Below the pieces are notes generated by a model, which worked only from the letters and a program-made list of their open reading frames with translations, had not been told where the DNA came from and did no database searches. Of a stretch of 64,000 bases of DNA, positions 7,892 to 16,970 are shown piece by piece. Made by a program: the position numbers and the translations under genes. The stretch spans positions 1 to 64,000 of the forward strand of contig CAJTPW010000002.1 of NCBI GenBank assembly GCA_910578465.1, given 5' to 3'. The stretch's first letter is position 1. Every line of letters begins with the position of its first letter. This stretch comes from an uncultured Vampirovibrio sp. (GTDB taxonomy: Bacteria > Cyanobacteriota > Vampirovibrionia > Gastranaerophilales > Gastranaerophilaceae).

Positions 7892-8995
7892 TTATGCTTT
7901 GATTTTGCTTTTCGGGTCGAGCACATCTCTAATTGTATCGCCAATCAGATTATAAGACAAAACGGCAACAAAAATTAAAAATCCCGGGGTTAAAAGCCAT
8001 GGGCGATAAATAATGTTTGCAAATTCCTGTGCCTCTTTTAACATATTACCCCAGCTTGCATCCGGCTGTTGAATTCCAAGCCCCAAAAAGCTTAGCCCTG
8101 ATTCTGCAAGGATATAGCTCGGGACGGATAAAGCTACTGCAATTATGACATAGCTTGAAGTTTGAGGCAGAATATGTTTCAGGATAATTCTTGTCCTTGA
8201 ACACCCGGACACAAGCGCCGCTTTTACGTAATCCTGCGTTTTTATTGAAAGCACCATACCCCTTACAACCCTTGCAAAACCTGCCCAGCCGATAAATGCA
8301 AGAATAATTGTTATAAGGGCAAATCTTTGCGAACTTGTCATGCCCGAGGGCAAAATTGCTGCAAGAATTATCAAAAGATAAAAGCTCGGAACAGACATTA
8401 TGGCTTCCGCAAAACGCATCATAATGTTATCAATTTTGCCGCCAAGATATCCTGAAATTCCACCGTATAAAAGCCCTATGGGAAATGATATAAAAAGAGC
8501 AAGAAAACCTATTGTAAGAGAAATTTGCCCGCCGTATAAAAGTCTTGAAAAATTATCTCTTCCGTTAATATCAAGCCCCAAAAGATAGAGTTCGCCGCCA
8601 TCTTCAACGGATATAAAATGCCTTTTGCATTTTATAAAACCTAGAAATTTATATTCAAATCCTTTTTTAAAGAATTTTAAATAATATTTATGGCTCCTAT
8701 CCTGTCTGTATTCAATACTTAAGGTGTCTTTATTAAATTCTCTTTTCCAATTATATGTATAGGGTTTTGTAAATTTCCCTTCTTTATCGATAAAATAAAC
8801 ATTTGAAGGGGGAGCATATGATAGTTTTCTGTTTGAATAATCCTTATCATACACTGCAAAAAAGCCTGCAAACAAAATTCCCAAATACATCAAAACGAGA
8901 ATTAAAAGTGCAGCTACACTGATTTTGTCTTTTAAAAAGCGTCGAAGCTCAGGATTTTTAAGCTTATATCTTCTTGTATTAAAAAGTTTTACCAT
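7892..8995 (-). CDS. Peptide-type ABC transporter permease (DppC/OppC family)
   Basis: 367 residues. The first membrane segment is at about residues 28-50. An insert of about 85 residues then precedes the five-helix permease core. The EAA loop is visible as VKAALVSGCSRTRIILKHIL. GLDINGRDNFSRLLYGGQISL is the usual DppC/OppC N-terminal motif. It overlaps the upstream permease stop (taATG). No ATPase or solute-binding protein gene is adjacent, so the rest of the importer must be encoded elsewhere. The substrate (di- or oligopeptide, nickel or other) cannot be told from the permeases. Confidence 0.9.
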   Translation of the reverse strand: MVKLFNTRRYKLKNPELRRFLKDKISVAALLILVLMYLGILFAGFFAVYDKDYSNRKLSYAPPSNVYFIDKEGKFTKPYTYNWKREFNKDTLSIEYRQDRSHKYYLKFFKKGFEYKFLGFIKCKRHFISVEDGGELYLLGLDINGRDNFSRLLYGGQISLTIGFLALFISFPIGLLYGGISGYLGGKIDNIMMRFAEAIMSVPSFYLLIILAAILPSGMTSSQRFALITIILAFIGWAGFARVVRGMVLSIKTQDYVKAALVSGCSRTRIILKHILPQTSSYVIIAVALSVPSYILAESGLSFLGLGIQQPDASWGNMLKEAQEFANIIYRPWLLTPGFLIFVAVLSYNLIGDTIRDVLDPKSKIKA

Positions 8996-9960
8996 TAACC
9001 CACCCTCACTCTCGGATCGGTTAATTTTAAAAGAATATCAGCCAAAATATTCCCCAGAATAAGCATAAAAGAGCCTATCATAAGGCTTGCCATAACAAGA
9101 TTGATATCAGATTTTAAAACAGCTTCCAAAATAAGCCTGCCAAGTCCCGGATATTGAAAAACATACTCGGTCAAAGCTGCTCCCGATAAAAGCCCTGCAA
9201 ACTCAAAACCAAGCATTGTAACAAGCGGGTTTACGGCATTTCGAAGTGCATGCTTTATAATAACCCTGTTTTCCGATAACCCCTTGGCGCGTGCAAACTT
9301 TACATAATCAGAATCCAAAACATCAAGCAAGTTTGCTCTCATTTGCCTTGAAAGGCCTGCAAGAGAAATTGTCGTTAAAACAAGCGTCGGCAAAAAAAGG
9401 TGATGCATAACATCCAGTATTTTTTCAAACAAACTCATCGAATAAAATCCGCTCCCTGTAAGGCCTCCAATCGGGAACCAGCCTGTTTTTTGTGCAAATA
9501 TCAAAAGCAATATGGCAAAGAAAAACGAAGGTATGGCCATACCAACCGATGAAAACACGGTTAAAAGCCTGTCGAAAACACTTCTGTAATTTAAAGCCGC
9601 CATTACTCCTATCGGAATTCCTATAATCCAGGTCCAAAAAAGCACACTCAAAGAAAGAAGTACCGTATTTGCGGCCCTTTCTTTAATCTTATCTGAAACT
9701 TTTTCACCTGTAACAGTTGTTCCCATATCCCCTTTTATAAAGTTTTTTGCCCAGTATAAATATTGAACATAAACTGGCTTATCAAGACCGAGACGTGCTT
9801 TTTCATGTTCAAGGGTTTCTTTTGAAATCGAAGGGTTTAACTTTAACTCGGCAAGAGGATCCACCGGAGATAAACGTATTAAAAAGAAACTTATAATCGA
9901 CACAATGATTATAATAGGCAGGCTTTGCATTATTCTTTTTAATATAAAAACCGCTAACAT
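8995..9960 (-). CDS. Peptide-type ABC transporter permease (DppB/OppB family)
   Basis: 321 residues with six predicted membrane helices and the typical start LKRIMQSLPIIIIVSIISFFLIRLSPVDP. The EAA loop is FARAKGLSENRVIIKHALRNA, followed by NPLVTMLGFEFAGLLSGA. It pairs with the DppC-like gene, whose start codon overlaps this stop codon, giving the heterodimeric channel of a peptide or related importer. The C-terminus ends TDPRVRVG, as in the family. Confidence 0.9.
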   Translation of the reverse strand: MLAVFILKRIMQSLPIIIIVSIISFFLIRLSPVDPLAELKLNPSISKETLEHEKARLGLDKPVYVQYLYWAKNFIKGDMGTTVTGEKVSDKIKERAANTVLLSLSVLFWTWIIGIPIGVMAALNYRSVFDRLLTVFSSVGMAIPSFFFAILLLIFAQKTGWFPIGGLTGSGFYSMSLFEKILDVMHHLFLPTLVLTTISLAGLSRQMRANLLDVLDSDYVKFARAKGLSENRVIIKHALRNAVNPLVTMLGFEFAGLLSGAALTEYVFQYPGLGRLILEAVLKSDINLVMASLMIGSFMLILGNILADILLKLTDPRVRVG

Positions 9961-10021
9961 AAAAAGACTTTACAACAAATTCGATTGATTTTAAACTAAC
10001 CGCCCCGATATCATTTCGGCA

Positions 10022-11617
10022 CTATTCAAAAAGATTATTCAATCTTTCTTGAATTTCCATCGGATCAATTTCGTTTGTAATACTGTTTATATCATAAGCA
10101 ATCTGGAAAAACTTCGCCGCTTCAACCTTTTCTCCCTTAATTGAAAGAGACCTTGCAAGGTTATAATATGCAAGTGCATAGTTCGGATTCGCATTAATTG
10201 CCGCCCTGAAACAATTAGCCGCCTGTCCTATATGTGCCAAATCATCAAGATAAATAACCCCCAGATTGTTATGAGCAATAGCGTACCCCGGGTCATTTTT
10301 AATTGAAAGCTCATATTCTTTTACAGCCTCGGACAATTCACCCATACCCCAGTATAAATATCCCAAATTACAATGGATTTTAGCATTGTTCGGTTCCAAT
10401 TCAAGAGCCCTTCTGTAAATTATCAGAGCATTTTTATAATCTTCTTTATCATAAAAAGCAGAGCCGAGACTGATATAGATGTCCAATTCTTTCGGTGTCA
10501 AAAGATACGCAGCCTGAAACGCTTCAATTGCAGCGTCCGTATTTTTAATAACGTTTTGCTGGACATACCCGAGCGTCTGTGCCACAATGCTTGTCCAATC
10601 CTGTTTCGGATTTAGGGTTATAGCGCTTTGATAGTGTGAAACAGCTTTTTCATATTCACCCTTCATAAAATAAAGATTTGCAATATTACTGTGCAAAATA
10701 GCATTATTCGGATGAATTGAGATAAATTTCAAATATGTACTTATAGCATTATCGTAATCCCCGATTTCTTCATATGCCTGAACAAGCCCTGAATATGCCG
10801 AAAAACAAAGAGAATCAATCCACCTTGCCATTTTATATTCAATAATGGCTTCTTCATGCTTTCCGATTGCCCTGTAAATATCTCCCAAAAGACAGTACAA
10901 AGGCGTAAACCCTGGAACTTTATCAATCATTTTTGTATAATAGCTTATTCCTGCTTCATAATCTTTTATTTTTGAAACATAAAAAGCCTTTACTAAATCA
11001 GGAAAAATAACAATAATTTTAAGCTTCTGCAGAAAATCTTTCTTCGCTTCCCTGTCGAAAGGAAGAAAAACATATGACAATAAAAGCTCAATATTACTTT
11101 GCAGCTTGGTTTTAAAGGATGAAAAGAACAATACCTTTAAAAGTCTGTGTTTTAGATAATGTATCCTTGAAGACCTGAAAAACGTATATTTTAACGCCGT
11201 ATCCGCCTCTTCAAGGGCGTCTGTATATCTGTCTTTTTTCTTCAAACAATTAGCCAGCATATAATGACATTGCGCCTTGTTTGCCCCGTTTTTCAAAGCC
11301 AGATTAAAATAATTTATCGCACGATCCAACTCGCCTTTATGAAAAAAGGCAAAACCGATTTTAAAATATATCTCACCATTGTCGATTAAGACTTCAGAAG
11401 CCCTTTGATATTGAATTATAGCTTCATCAATATACTGTTTTGCCTGATAAACATCTAAATGCCAATCCATATAAAGATCGCCAAGCCTTACATGTAAATC
11501 AGACCTGTTTGGCTCTTTCATAAGAATAGTCTGGCAAAATTCAATCGCTTTTTGAATTTCACCTTTTTTCTTAAGTTTATTTATCTCTCTGTTTATATTT
11601 TTTATATCAGTGCTCAA
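10022..11617 (-). CDS. TPR-repeat protein
   Basis: 531 residues made almost entirely of 34-residue TPR units. Examples are KAIEFCQTILMKEPNRSDLH, AISTYLKFISIHPNNAILHS and AVKEYELSIKNDPGYAIAHN. There is no signal peptide or membrane segment, so it is a cytoplasmic protein-interaction scaffold. Its partner is unknown. The likely start is TTG at 11617 with a weak GGAAA site. No ATG lies close by in the N-terminal helix, so the start is uncertain. It lies between the M16 peptidases and the ABC permeases. Confidence 0.8.
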   Translation of the reverse strand: MSTDIKNINREINKLKKKGEIQKAIEFCQTILMKEPNRSDLHVRLGDLYMDWHLDVYQAKQYIDEAIIQYQRASEVLIDNGEIYFKIGFAFFHKGELDRAINYFNLALKNGANKAQCHYMLANCLKKKDRYTDALEEADTALKYTFFRSSRIHYLKHRLLKVLFFSSFKTKLQSNIELLLSYVFLPFDREAKKDFLQKLKIIVIFPDLVKAFYVSKIKDYEAGISYYTKMIDKVPGFTPLYCLLGDIYRAIGKHEEAIIEYKMARWIDSLCFSAYSGLVQAYEEIGDYDNAISTYLKFISIHPNNAILHSNIANLYFMKGEYEKAVSHYQSAITLNPKQDWTSIVAQTLGYVQQNVIKNTDAAIEAFQAAYLLTPKELDIYISLGSAFYDKEDYKNALIIYRRALELEPNNAKIHCNLGYLYWGMGELSEAVKEYELSIKNDPGYAIAHNNLGVIYLDDLAHIGQAANCFRAAINANPNYALAYYNLARSLSIKGEKVEAAKFFQIAYDINSITNEIDPMEIQERLNNLFE

Positions 11618-11740
11618 AATACTATTTTCCGCTACAAAGTTGTATTATTCTATCTATGATTTATATTATTTTAATTTACACTTTAAATTTATGCAAATTT
11701 GTAACTTTTCTAAAACTGTTTAATACTTAAAAAACAAATT

Positions 11741-12976
11741 TTAAAAATTAAGATACTCTTCAGGCGCCAAAACAGAAATCATGCTTGGATTTTGAAGGTA
11801 TTTTGCAGCCATATTTGAAACATCTTCCTTCGATACATCGGCAATCATCTTTCTGTATCTTTCTTCATAGTTAAGCCCGAGACCAATAATGTAATCGTAT
11901 CCTGCAATGCTTGCAATCTGGGCATTTGTCTGTGAAAAATATTCAAGCCTGCCCATAATATTTTCTTTTGCCCCCAAAAGCTCAATATTACTGGGTGGAG
12001 CGTCCATAAGCTTTTTTGCTTCAACTTTAAAGCCTTCGAGTGATTTTTGAATATTTTTAGGTTCGGTTCCAATATAAAAATAGAAAAGCGTTGAATGCCT
12101 TAAGGGCTCAAGTGCGCTCCTTACGGTATATGCAAGCCCCTGCTTGTCACGAAGCTCGACAAAAAGACGGGAAGAAAGCCCTGATGAGCCTAAAATATTG
12201 TTCATAACAACAATTTTGGGGTAATCTTCACTAAACTGGCTTCCAACAAGGCACCCTTTAAAAATTTGTGCCTGCTTTGCGTCATTTTTTGCAATTTTTA
12301 CAATTTTATCTTTTCCGTTTTTCCCCTGAAAATCAAATATATCAGGAATTTGAGAGTTTGTCTCATATGTTTTCATAAAAGAAAAATTCTTTGTAAAAAA
12401 TTCTGCAATTTTATCCTCATCCGCAAAATCCCCCGCAATTGATATTACTTTTTTTGCCTTCATAATTTGGGCTAAAACATCAATTACATCCTGCTTTTGA
12501 ATTTTATCAAGATCTTGAAGAGTCTTAGAGCAAGAATTTCCGTAATAATGACCGTCATAAATTCCCTCTATGAAAGCGTCAGAGGCTTTTATTTGGGGAG
12601 AGTCCAAATCGGAAATAATTTCACCCTTTAATTTATAAACCTCTTTTTCAAACGCCTCAAACGTTGAATTCTGAAGAATATCCGCAAGAACATCGAGCGC
12701 AAGGTCAAAATCTTCATTCAAAAAGAGGGTTGAAACCTTTAAATAATCCTGCTTACATTTAACGGAAGTTTCAATTCCGTTACTTTCGATTATATCGGCC
12801 AAAAGCTCTGCGGAACGGGTTTTAGTACCCTTTAAGAGAAGTTTTGAAAAAAGCGTATAAACCCCTGCAAATTTTTCGGGTAAATCAATTGAAAAATACA
12901 GACAAACAGCCATTCTGGGCGTATTTTTCGTATTTTTAATCAATATATCAATTCCATCTTTTTGGATTAATTTCAT
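11741..12976 (-). CDS. M16-family peptidase-like protein, inactive-type subunit
   Basis: 411 residues with the two-lobed M16 architecture, but the zinc motif HxxEH is missing. The equivalent position reads YTLFSKLLLKGTK. The C-terminal lobe keeps SSRLFVELRDKQGLAYTVRS, the Arg/Tyr substrate-binding region. Such subunits pair with an active partner (as in processing peptidase alpha/beta or bacterial YmxG-like pairs). That partner is the gene immediately upstream at 13028-14371, 51 nt away. Confidence 0.88.
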   Translation of the reverse strand: MKLIQKDGIDILIKNTKNTPRMAVCLYFSIDLPEKFAGVYTLFSKLLLKGTKTRSAELLADIIESNGIETSVKCKQDYLKVSTLFLNEDFDLALDVLADILQNSTFEAFEKEVYKLKGEIISDLDSPQIKASDAFIEGIYDGHYYGNSCSKTLQDLDKIQKQDVIDVLAQIMKAKKVISIAGDFADEDKIAEFFTKNFSFMKTYETNSQIPDIFDFQGKNGKDKIVKIAKNDAKQAQIFKGCLVGSQFSEDYPKIVVMNNILGSSGLSSRLFVELRDKQGLAYTVRSALEPLRHSTLFYFYIGTEPKNIQKSLEGFKVEAKKLMDAPPSNIELLGAKENIMGRLEYFSQTNAQIASIAGYDYIIGLGLNYEERYRKMIADVSKEDVSNMAAKYLQNPSMISVLAPEEYLNF

Positions 12977-13027
12977 TATTTTCTCCTTTTATATTGCCGT
13001 TTAAATATCCTGAAAAAGCTTACAAAT

Positions 13028-14371
13028 TCAGGCTTTTGGCATTAAGATACTTATTGAACACTTATCGCTTGTTAAATATTTTGACACAACACTCTCCAGA
13101 TAAGCTGTATCAATGTCAGAAAGAAGATTTAAGTACTCATTTGCAAGCGATACATCCTCCATTACCGTCATGTAATGCCCTATGGTATCCGCAATTTCAG
13201 ACACGGTTTCCGCACCTTCCGCAAAATTTACTTTGAGGCGCTTTTTTGCCTTATTCAATTCTTCATCCGTTATATTTACAAGCAAATCAAGCTCTGTACG
13301 GATTTCAGAGATTACAACATCCTTGAATTCCGCTTCAAAATTTGCCTCAATGAAAAAATTGTCCCCGTCTTTAAACTGGTAATGACAGGTGTCTATTTGA
13401 TAAAAATGAGGTTTTTCAGGGGTTTCAATAAATTTTCTGTTCAATCTGGAACTTTTTCCTTCCCCAAAAATTACGGAAATTAAATCAAGGGCGATAGATT
13501 CCTTTAAATTGCCCGCCTTATCCGCTAAAAAGCCCGCCATAATATATCCTGTTTGAATTTCAGCCGTCTCTTCAAGAATTTTCGGCTCCTTAATTTTCAA
13601 TTCGGGTGTTCTGTCGTCAGGCACCAGAAGCTTTTTGGGGGCTGCATTTTGGAAGTTAAATTCTTCCTGAACCTTTTGAATAATTTCTTCATCATCGAAT
13701 TGACCGACAATAATGGTTGTCATATTTTTTGGCGCATAGAAATTTTGATAATATGCCATAATATCATCTCTTGAAATCTGTGCTATGATTTCTTTTGTGC
13801 CAATTACATTCCTTTTATAAGGATGTTTTTCATACATAGCATCGTTCAATTTGTCATAAACCTTGCGCCAGCTTCTATCCTGTCCCATACGGATTTCTTC
13901 AATAACAACGCACCTTTCGCGCCCATCCTTCGGCGGAAGCCCTGCAGGGTCAAATGTTCTTCCTATTTCATCATCAGGCAAAACAGGATCGACCATCATA
14001 TCGGCATGCATATGCAAAGCAAGTCCCAGATGGGCTTTTGGAATTGTTACATAGTAAAAAGTATAGTCTTTCCAGGTGGCAGCGTTAATAATGCCGCCCT
14101 TACGCTCAAGCGTACAGTCAAATTCGCCAGCCTTATACTTGTGAGTTCCTTTAAACATCAGGTGTTCAAGAAAATGCGAAACACCGTTATTATCAGCATT
14201 TTCATTAATTGAACCTGTTTTCACCCATGTGCTCACATTAACCATCGGACTTTCTTTTTTTGCAAGCACCAGCTTATGCCCGTTATCAAAGGTTATAAGC
14301 CTTAAGGGCTCTGCTAAAAACGGGTATTCTATGAATTTTTTTTCAACAATTTTTGACATATTATTTTCCAT
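13028..14371 (-). CDS. M16-family zinc metallopeptidase, active-type subunit
   Basis: 447 residues. The inverted zinc motif HFLEH is at about residues 66-70, in NGVSHFLEHLMFKGTHKY. The downstream third ligand Glu is in RCVVIEEIRMGQDR. A stretch FDPAGLPPKDGRER before it looks like a small insertion. The protein has no signal peptide, so it is probably cytoplasmic. It starts at ATG 14371, eight nt after the aroH stop, and forms a likely heterodimer with the HxxEH-less protein downstream. Confidence 0.9.
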   Translation of the reverse strand: MENNMSKIVEKKFIEYPFLAEPLRLITFDNGHKLVLAKKESPMVNVSTWVKTGSINENADNNGVSHFLEHLMFKGTHKYKAGEFDCTLERKGGIINAATWKDYTFYYVTIPKAHLGLALHMHADMMVDPVLPDDEIGRTFDPAGLPPKDGRERCVVIEEIRMGQDRSWRKVYDKLNDAMYEKHPYKRNVIGTKEIIAQISRDDIMAYYQNFYAPKNMTTIIVGQFDDEEIIQKVQEEFNFQNAAPKKLLVPDDRTPELKIKEPKILEETAEIQTGYIMAGFLADKAGNLKESIALDLISVIFGEGKSSRLNRKFIETPEKPHFYQIDTCHYQFKDGDNFFIEANFEAEFKDVVISEIRTELDLLVNITDEELNKAKKRLKVNFAEGAETVSEIADTIGHYMTVMEDVSLANEYLNLLSDIDTAYLESVVSKYLTSDKCSISILMPKA

Positions 14372-14379
14372 TCTAATTT

Positions 14380-14754
14380 TTATTTATTATCAGGCTCAAG
14401 GTCTGCCCTCAAAGCTTTTGCACCCTTTAAATAGATATGTTTAATTTCTTTTTGGGTTTTATCGGTATTTATTGTAAAAAGCACCCTAAGGCACATTCTG
14501 ATTGAATTTGGGACATTCAGCTCCTGATAGCACATCATTGGAACCTGATTAAAACCGCAACTCAAACGGGCAAATTTAGCCGGAAAAGCAGAATTCAAAT
14601 CTTTTGTCAGGGTAAAAATTGCAAAGGCTATATCCTCTGTCATTATTGAGTTTTGAGCCAAAATTTCATTGGTTAATTCAACCGTAGCCTTTTCTATTTC
14701 TTCCGGTGTATTAGCTAAAACCGTTATTGCGCCTCGTATTCCCCGTGTAAACAT
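14380..14754 (-). CDS. aroH: Chorismate mutase, AroH class
   Basis: Converts chorismate to prephenate for Phe/Tyr synthesis. Residues match the trimeric AroH fold of Bacillus: MFTRGIRGAITV, FPAKFARLSCGFNQVPMMC, IRMCLRVLFTINTD and IKHIYLKGAKALRADL. The Arg residues of the active site (RGIRG, RMCLRV) are present. I place the start at ATG 14754 (124 residues), which matches the family N-terminus and has GGAGG 11 nt upstream. An in-frame TTG at 14772 is the alternative. It sits between fmt and the M16 pair. Confidence 0.92.
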   Translation of the reverse strand: MFTRGIRGAITVLANTPEEIEKATVELTNEILAQNSIMTEDIAFAIFTLTKDLNSAFPAKFARLSCGFNQVPMMCYQELNVPNSIRMCLRVLFTINTDKTQKEIKHIYLKGAKALRADLEPDNK

Positions 14755-14785
14755 CCTTAAAATATCCTCCAAATAAGGCTTTTAG

Positions 14786-15745
14786 TTAACATCCCAAAAC
14801 ATCTCCCGATTTTATCTTAGACCCTAAAGACCAGGCGTAGGCCGGCATTTCAGGTTTTCCTTCGGGTTTTACGGTTTTAATTAAAATCGCATTATCCCCG
14901 CATTTTACAGTAATACCCTGCTTTTCAACCGATATGACTTCACCCGGCTTAAAATTTTTACAAACCCCAAAATCTGAATTTTCGCAAAAATCTGTCTTTA
15001 AAACCTTGATAATTTTAGAATTATATAAAAAGTGGCATGTGTTTATTTCACACAGGGCACGAACCTTGTTATGGAGGGCTTTTACGGGATTTTTAAAATC
15101 CAATTCTTTATCTTCTTTTTTAAGCTTGCACGTAAATGTTGCCTCATCCGCATTCTGCGGCAAGGGTTTCAGGCTGCCGTTATAAAGCCCGTGCAAAGTT
15201 TTCATAATTAAATCAGGTGATTTTTCGGCTATTTCCCTTGAGAGAAGGGGGAAATCCATCTTATCAACGCCCGAAATCTCCTCTGTAAGACAAATATCAC
15301 CAGCATCAAGCTCTAAAACCGTCACCATAGTTGTAATTCCCGTGACTAAATCGCCCGAAAGCAAGGCTGCACATATAGGATTGGCTCCCCGATATTTTGG
15401 AAGGAGGCTTGCATGGAGATTTATCGTTTGAAACTTTGGTATAGCAAGAACTTCGGCGCTGAGTATCTGCCCGAAAGCAAACGTAACAAAGAAATCCACA
15501 TTATACGATTTTAATTTTTCAATCATATCGGGCTCTTTAGCGATTCTTGCAGGCTCCAAAACATCTATTCCATGGCTCATAGCAAGCTTTTTCACGTTGG
15601 AGTCCTGTATCTTTTTCCCTCGCTTAGCAGGTTTTGGGGGTTGTGTTACAAGCGCCTTTACCTCAAAATCAGGTGAATTAATTAATTTTTCAAATGAAGG
15701 AAGCGCAATATCCGGACTGGCAAAGAATATGAGACTGATGGTCAC
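14786..15745 (-). CDS. fmt: Methionyl-tRNA formyltransferase
   Basis: Formylates initiator Met-tRNA. 319 residues: an N-terminal formyltransferase domain with the diagnostic NLHASLLPKYRGANPI (Asn/His catalytic residues), TTMVTVLELDAGDI, and a C-terminal OB-like domain with PEMPAYAWSLGSKIKSGDVL. The start is GTG at 15745, which gives MTISLIFFASPDIALPS aligned to the family N-terminus. It follows def by 5 nt, the usual def-fmt pairing for N-terminal formyl-Met handling. Confidence 0.95.
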   Translation of the reverse strand: MTISLIFFASPDIALPSFEKLINSPDFEVKALVTQPPKPAKRGKKIQDSNVKKLAMSHGIDVLEPARIAKEPDMIEKLKSYNVDFFVTFAFGQILSAEVLAIPKFQTINLHASLLPKYRGANPICAALLSGDLVTGITTMVTVLELDAGDICLTEEISGVDKMDFPLLSREIAEKSPDLIMKTLHGLYNGSLKPLPQNADEATFTCKLKKEDKELDFKNPVKALHNKVRALCEINTCHFLYNSKIIKVLKTDFCENSDFGVCKNFKPGEVISVEKQGITVKCGDNAILIKTVKPEGKPEMPAYAWSLGSKIKSGDVLGC

Positions 15746-15750
15746 TTGGT

Positions 15751-16341
15751 TTAACGCTCCTCACTCTTGCTATTGGCCTCTTTTTGTAAAATCAGCTCCT
15801 CTAAAGCCTCTTCATTCAAGAGTTTATCGTCTTCAAGCTGAGGAAGATTATTCGCCTTCAGAGCCTCGGTTGCATCAAAAATATTTCTTGCATGATCGAC
15901 AAACAAAATGCCGTCAAGATGATCGTTTTCATGCTGAATTGCATAGGCTAAAAGCTCGCCGTTCTTTGCTTCAAGCACAAAAGGTCTGCCGTTAATATCA
16001 AGCGCTTTTACTTTTACTTCAGAATATCTTCTAACCTGAACAAAGGCTTCAGGAAAGCTCAAACAGCCTTCCTTAGGGCACATTGCACCTTCTTTTTTAA
16101 TAATCTTAGGGTTTACAAAAACAATCGGATGATACGGTTCATCATCTTTTGAAACATCAATTACAAATATGCGAAGGCTTTCCCCAACCTGCGGCGCAGC
16201 AAGCCCGACACCATTATTTGCATACATAGTATCAATCATATTTTCAATTAAGGTCCTGACCTTCTTTGAAATCTTTGAAACCTCTTTAGCCTTCTGCCTT
16301 AAAATCGGGTCTCCGTATTTTAAAATCTTTAATATAGCCAT
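15751..16341 (-). CDS. def: Peptide deformylase
   Basis: Removes the formyl group from nascent proteins. 196 residues with all three motifs: GVGLAAPQVG (from residue 44), EGCLSFP (metal ligand Cys93) and QHENDHLDG (His137, Glu138, His141). A charged tail of about 45 residues follows the core. The ATG at 16341 has no Shine-Dalgarno sequence. It lies 6 nt after a TAGAAT -10 box, which suggests a leaderless mRNA. def heads the def-fmt-aroH-M16 gene string. Confidence 0.95.
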   Translation of the reverse strand: MAILKILKYGDPILRQKAKEVSKISKKVRTLIENMIDTMYANNGVGLAAPQVGESLRIFVIDVSKDDEPYHPIVFVNPKIIKKEGAMCPKEGCLSFPEAFVQVRRYSEVKVKALDINGRPFVLEAKNGELLAYAIQHENDHLDGILFVDHARNIFDATEALKANNLPQLEDDKLLNEEALEELILQKEANSKSEER

Positions 16342-16347
16342 ATGTAA

Positions 16348-16377
16348 ATTCTACCATAAATTTTAAAAAGGGGCCAA
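16348..16377 (-). promoter_or_regulatory. Promoter of def, leaderless layout
   Basis: TTGGCC (16377-16372), an 18-nt spacer, then TAGAAT (16353-16348) with an extended TGg. Six nt later comes the def ATG, so the expected transcription start coincides with the start codon. Confidence 0.55.
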
Positions 16378-16526
16378 AAATGCGAAAAGGTGCACGGATA
16401 AAGAGTTATTCAATTTTAAAACATAATAAAAATTCAGGTTTTACCTCGCAAAAGATTAAACTTTCAGGCAATTAAATTTCAAAAAAATTCTGAAAAAATA
16501 TGTGTATAAGAAAGGATGTTAAAAGT

Positions 16527-16874
16527 ATGCTTTATACGCTTTTAAGATGGTTTTTGTATTCATTGGTAATCCTTTTTATCGCATGGCTTATCCCCGGGAT
16601 TAGCGTTTCAGGGATACAATCCGCACTTATTGCAATTGTAATAATCGGGCTTATCAATGCAATTTTAAAACCGCTCGTGTATTTAATCACACTGCCTATT
16701 AACCTTTTAACACTGGGGCTTTTTTCGCTCGTTATAAACGCACTGTTGTTTATGCTTGCAGGTTATCTGACCCCGGGATTTAATGTAGAAGGTTTTTGGA
16801 GTGCGCTTTTAGGCTCTTTAATTCTTTCCGCTCTGAGTGTTCCTATTAATAAAATTGACGGAAAAGATGTTTAA
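16527..16874 (+). CDS. Small four-helix membrane protein, phage-holin superfamily IV-like
   Basis: 115 residues, four hydrophobic segments. LYTLLRWFLYSLVILFIAWLI, GLINAILKPLVYLITLPIN, LLTLGLFSLVINALLFMLAG and FWSALLGSLILSALSVPIN match the widespread DUF360 / holin-IV family. The family is chromosomal in many bacteria and its function is unknown. I chose ATG 16527, which has AAAGGA about 10 nt upstream. ATG 16500 would add nine residues. This is the only plus-strand gene between def and the glycan island. It converges on the methyltransferase gene and shares a bidirectional terminator. Confidence 0.8.
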   Translation: MLYTLLRWFLYSLVILFIAWLIPGISVSGIQSALIAIVIIGLINAILKPLVYLITLPINLLTLGLFSLVINALLFMLAGYLTPGFNVEGFWSALLGSLILSALSVPINKIDGKDV

Positions 16875-16936
16875 AACCTGCCAAAGTAACGGGTTAGAGA
16901 CGCCTTGCCCTTTAAAAACCTTATCTTAAAAAGATA

Positions 16937-16970
16937 TTGCCCTGTTTTATATCAGGGCAATTCTTTTTTC
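16937..16970. terminator. Bidirectional rho-independent terminator
   Basis: TTGCCCTG (16937-16944) pairs with CAGGGCAA (16953-16960) around an 8-nt loop. TTCTTTTTT follows on plus. On the minus strand the same stem is followed by TATCTTTTT. It separates the holin-like gene from the end of the glycan island. Confidence 0.85.
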
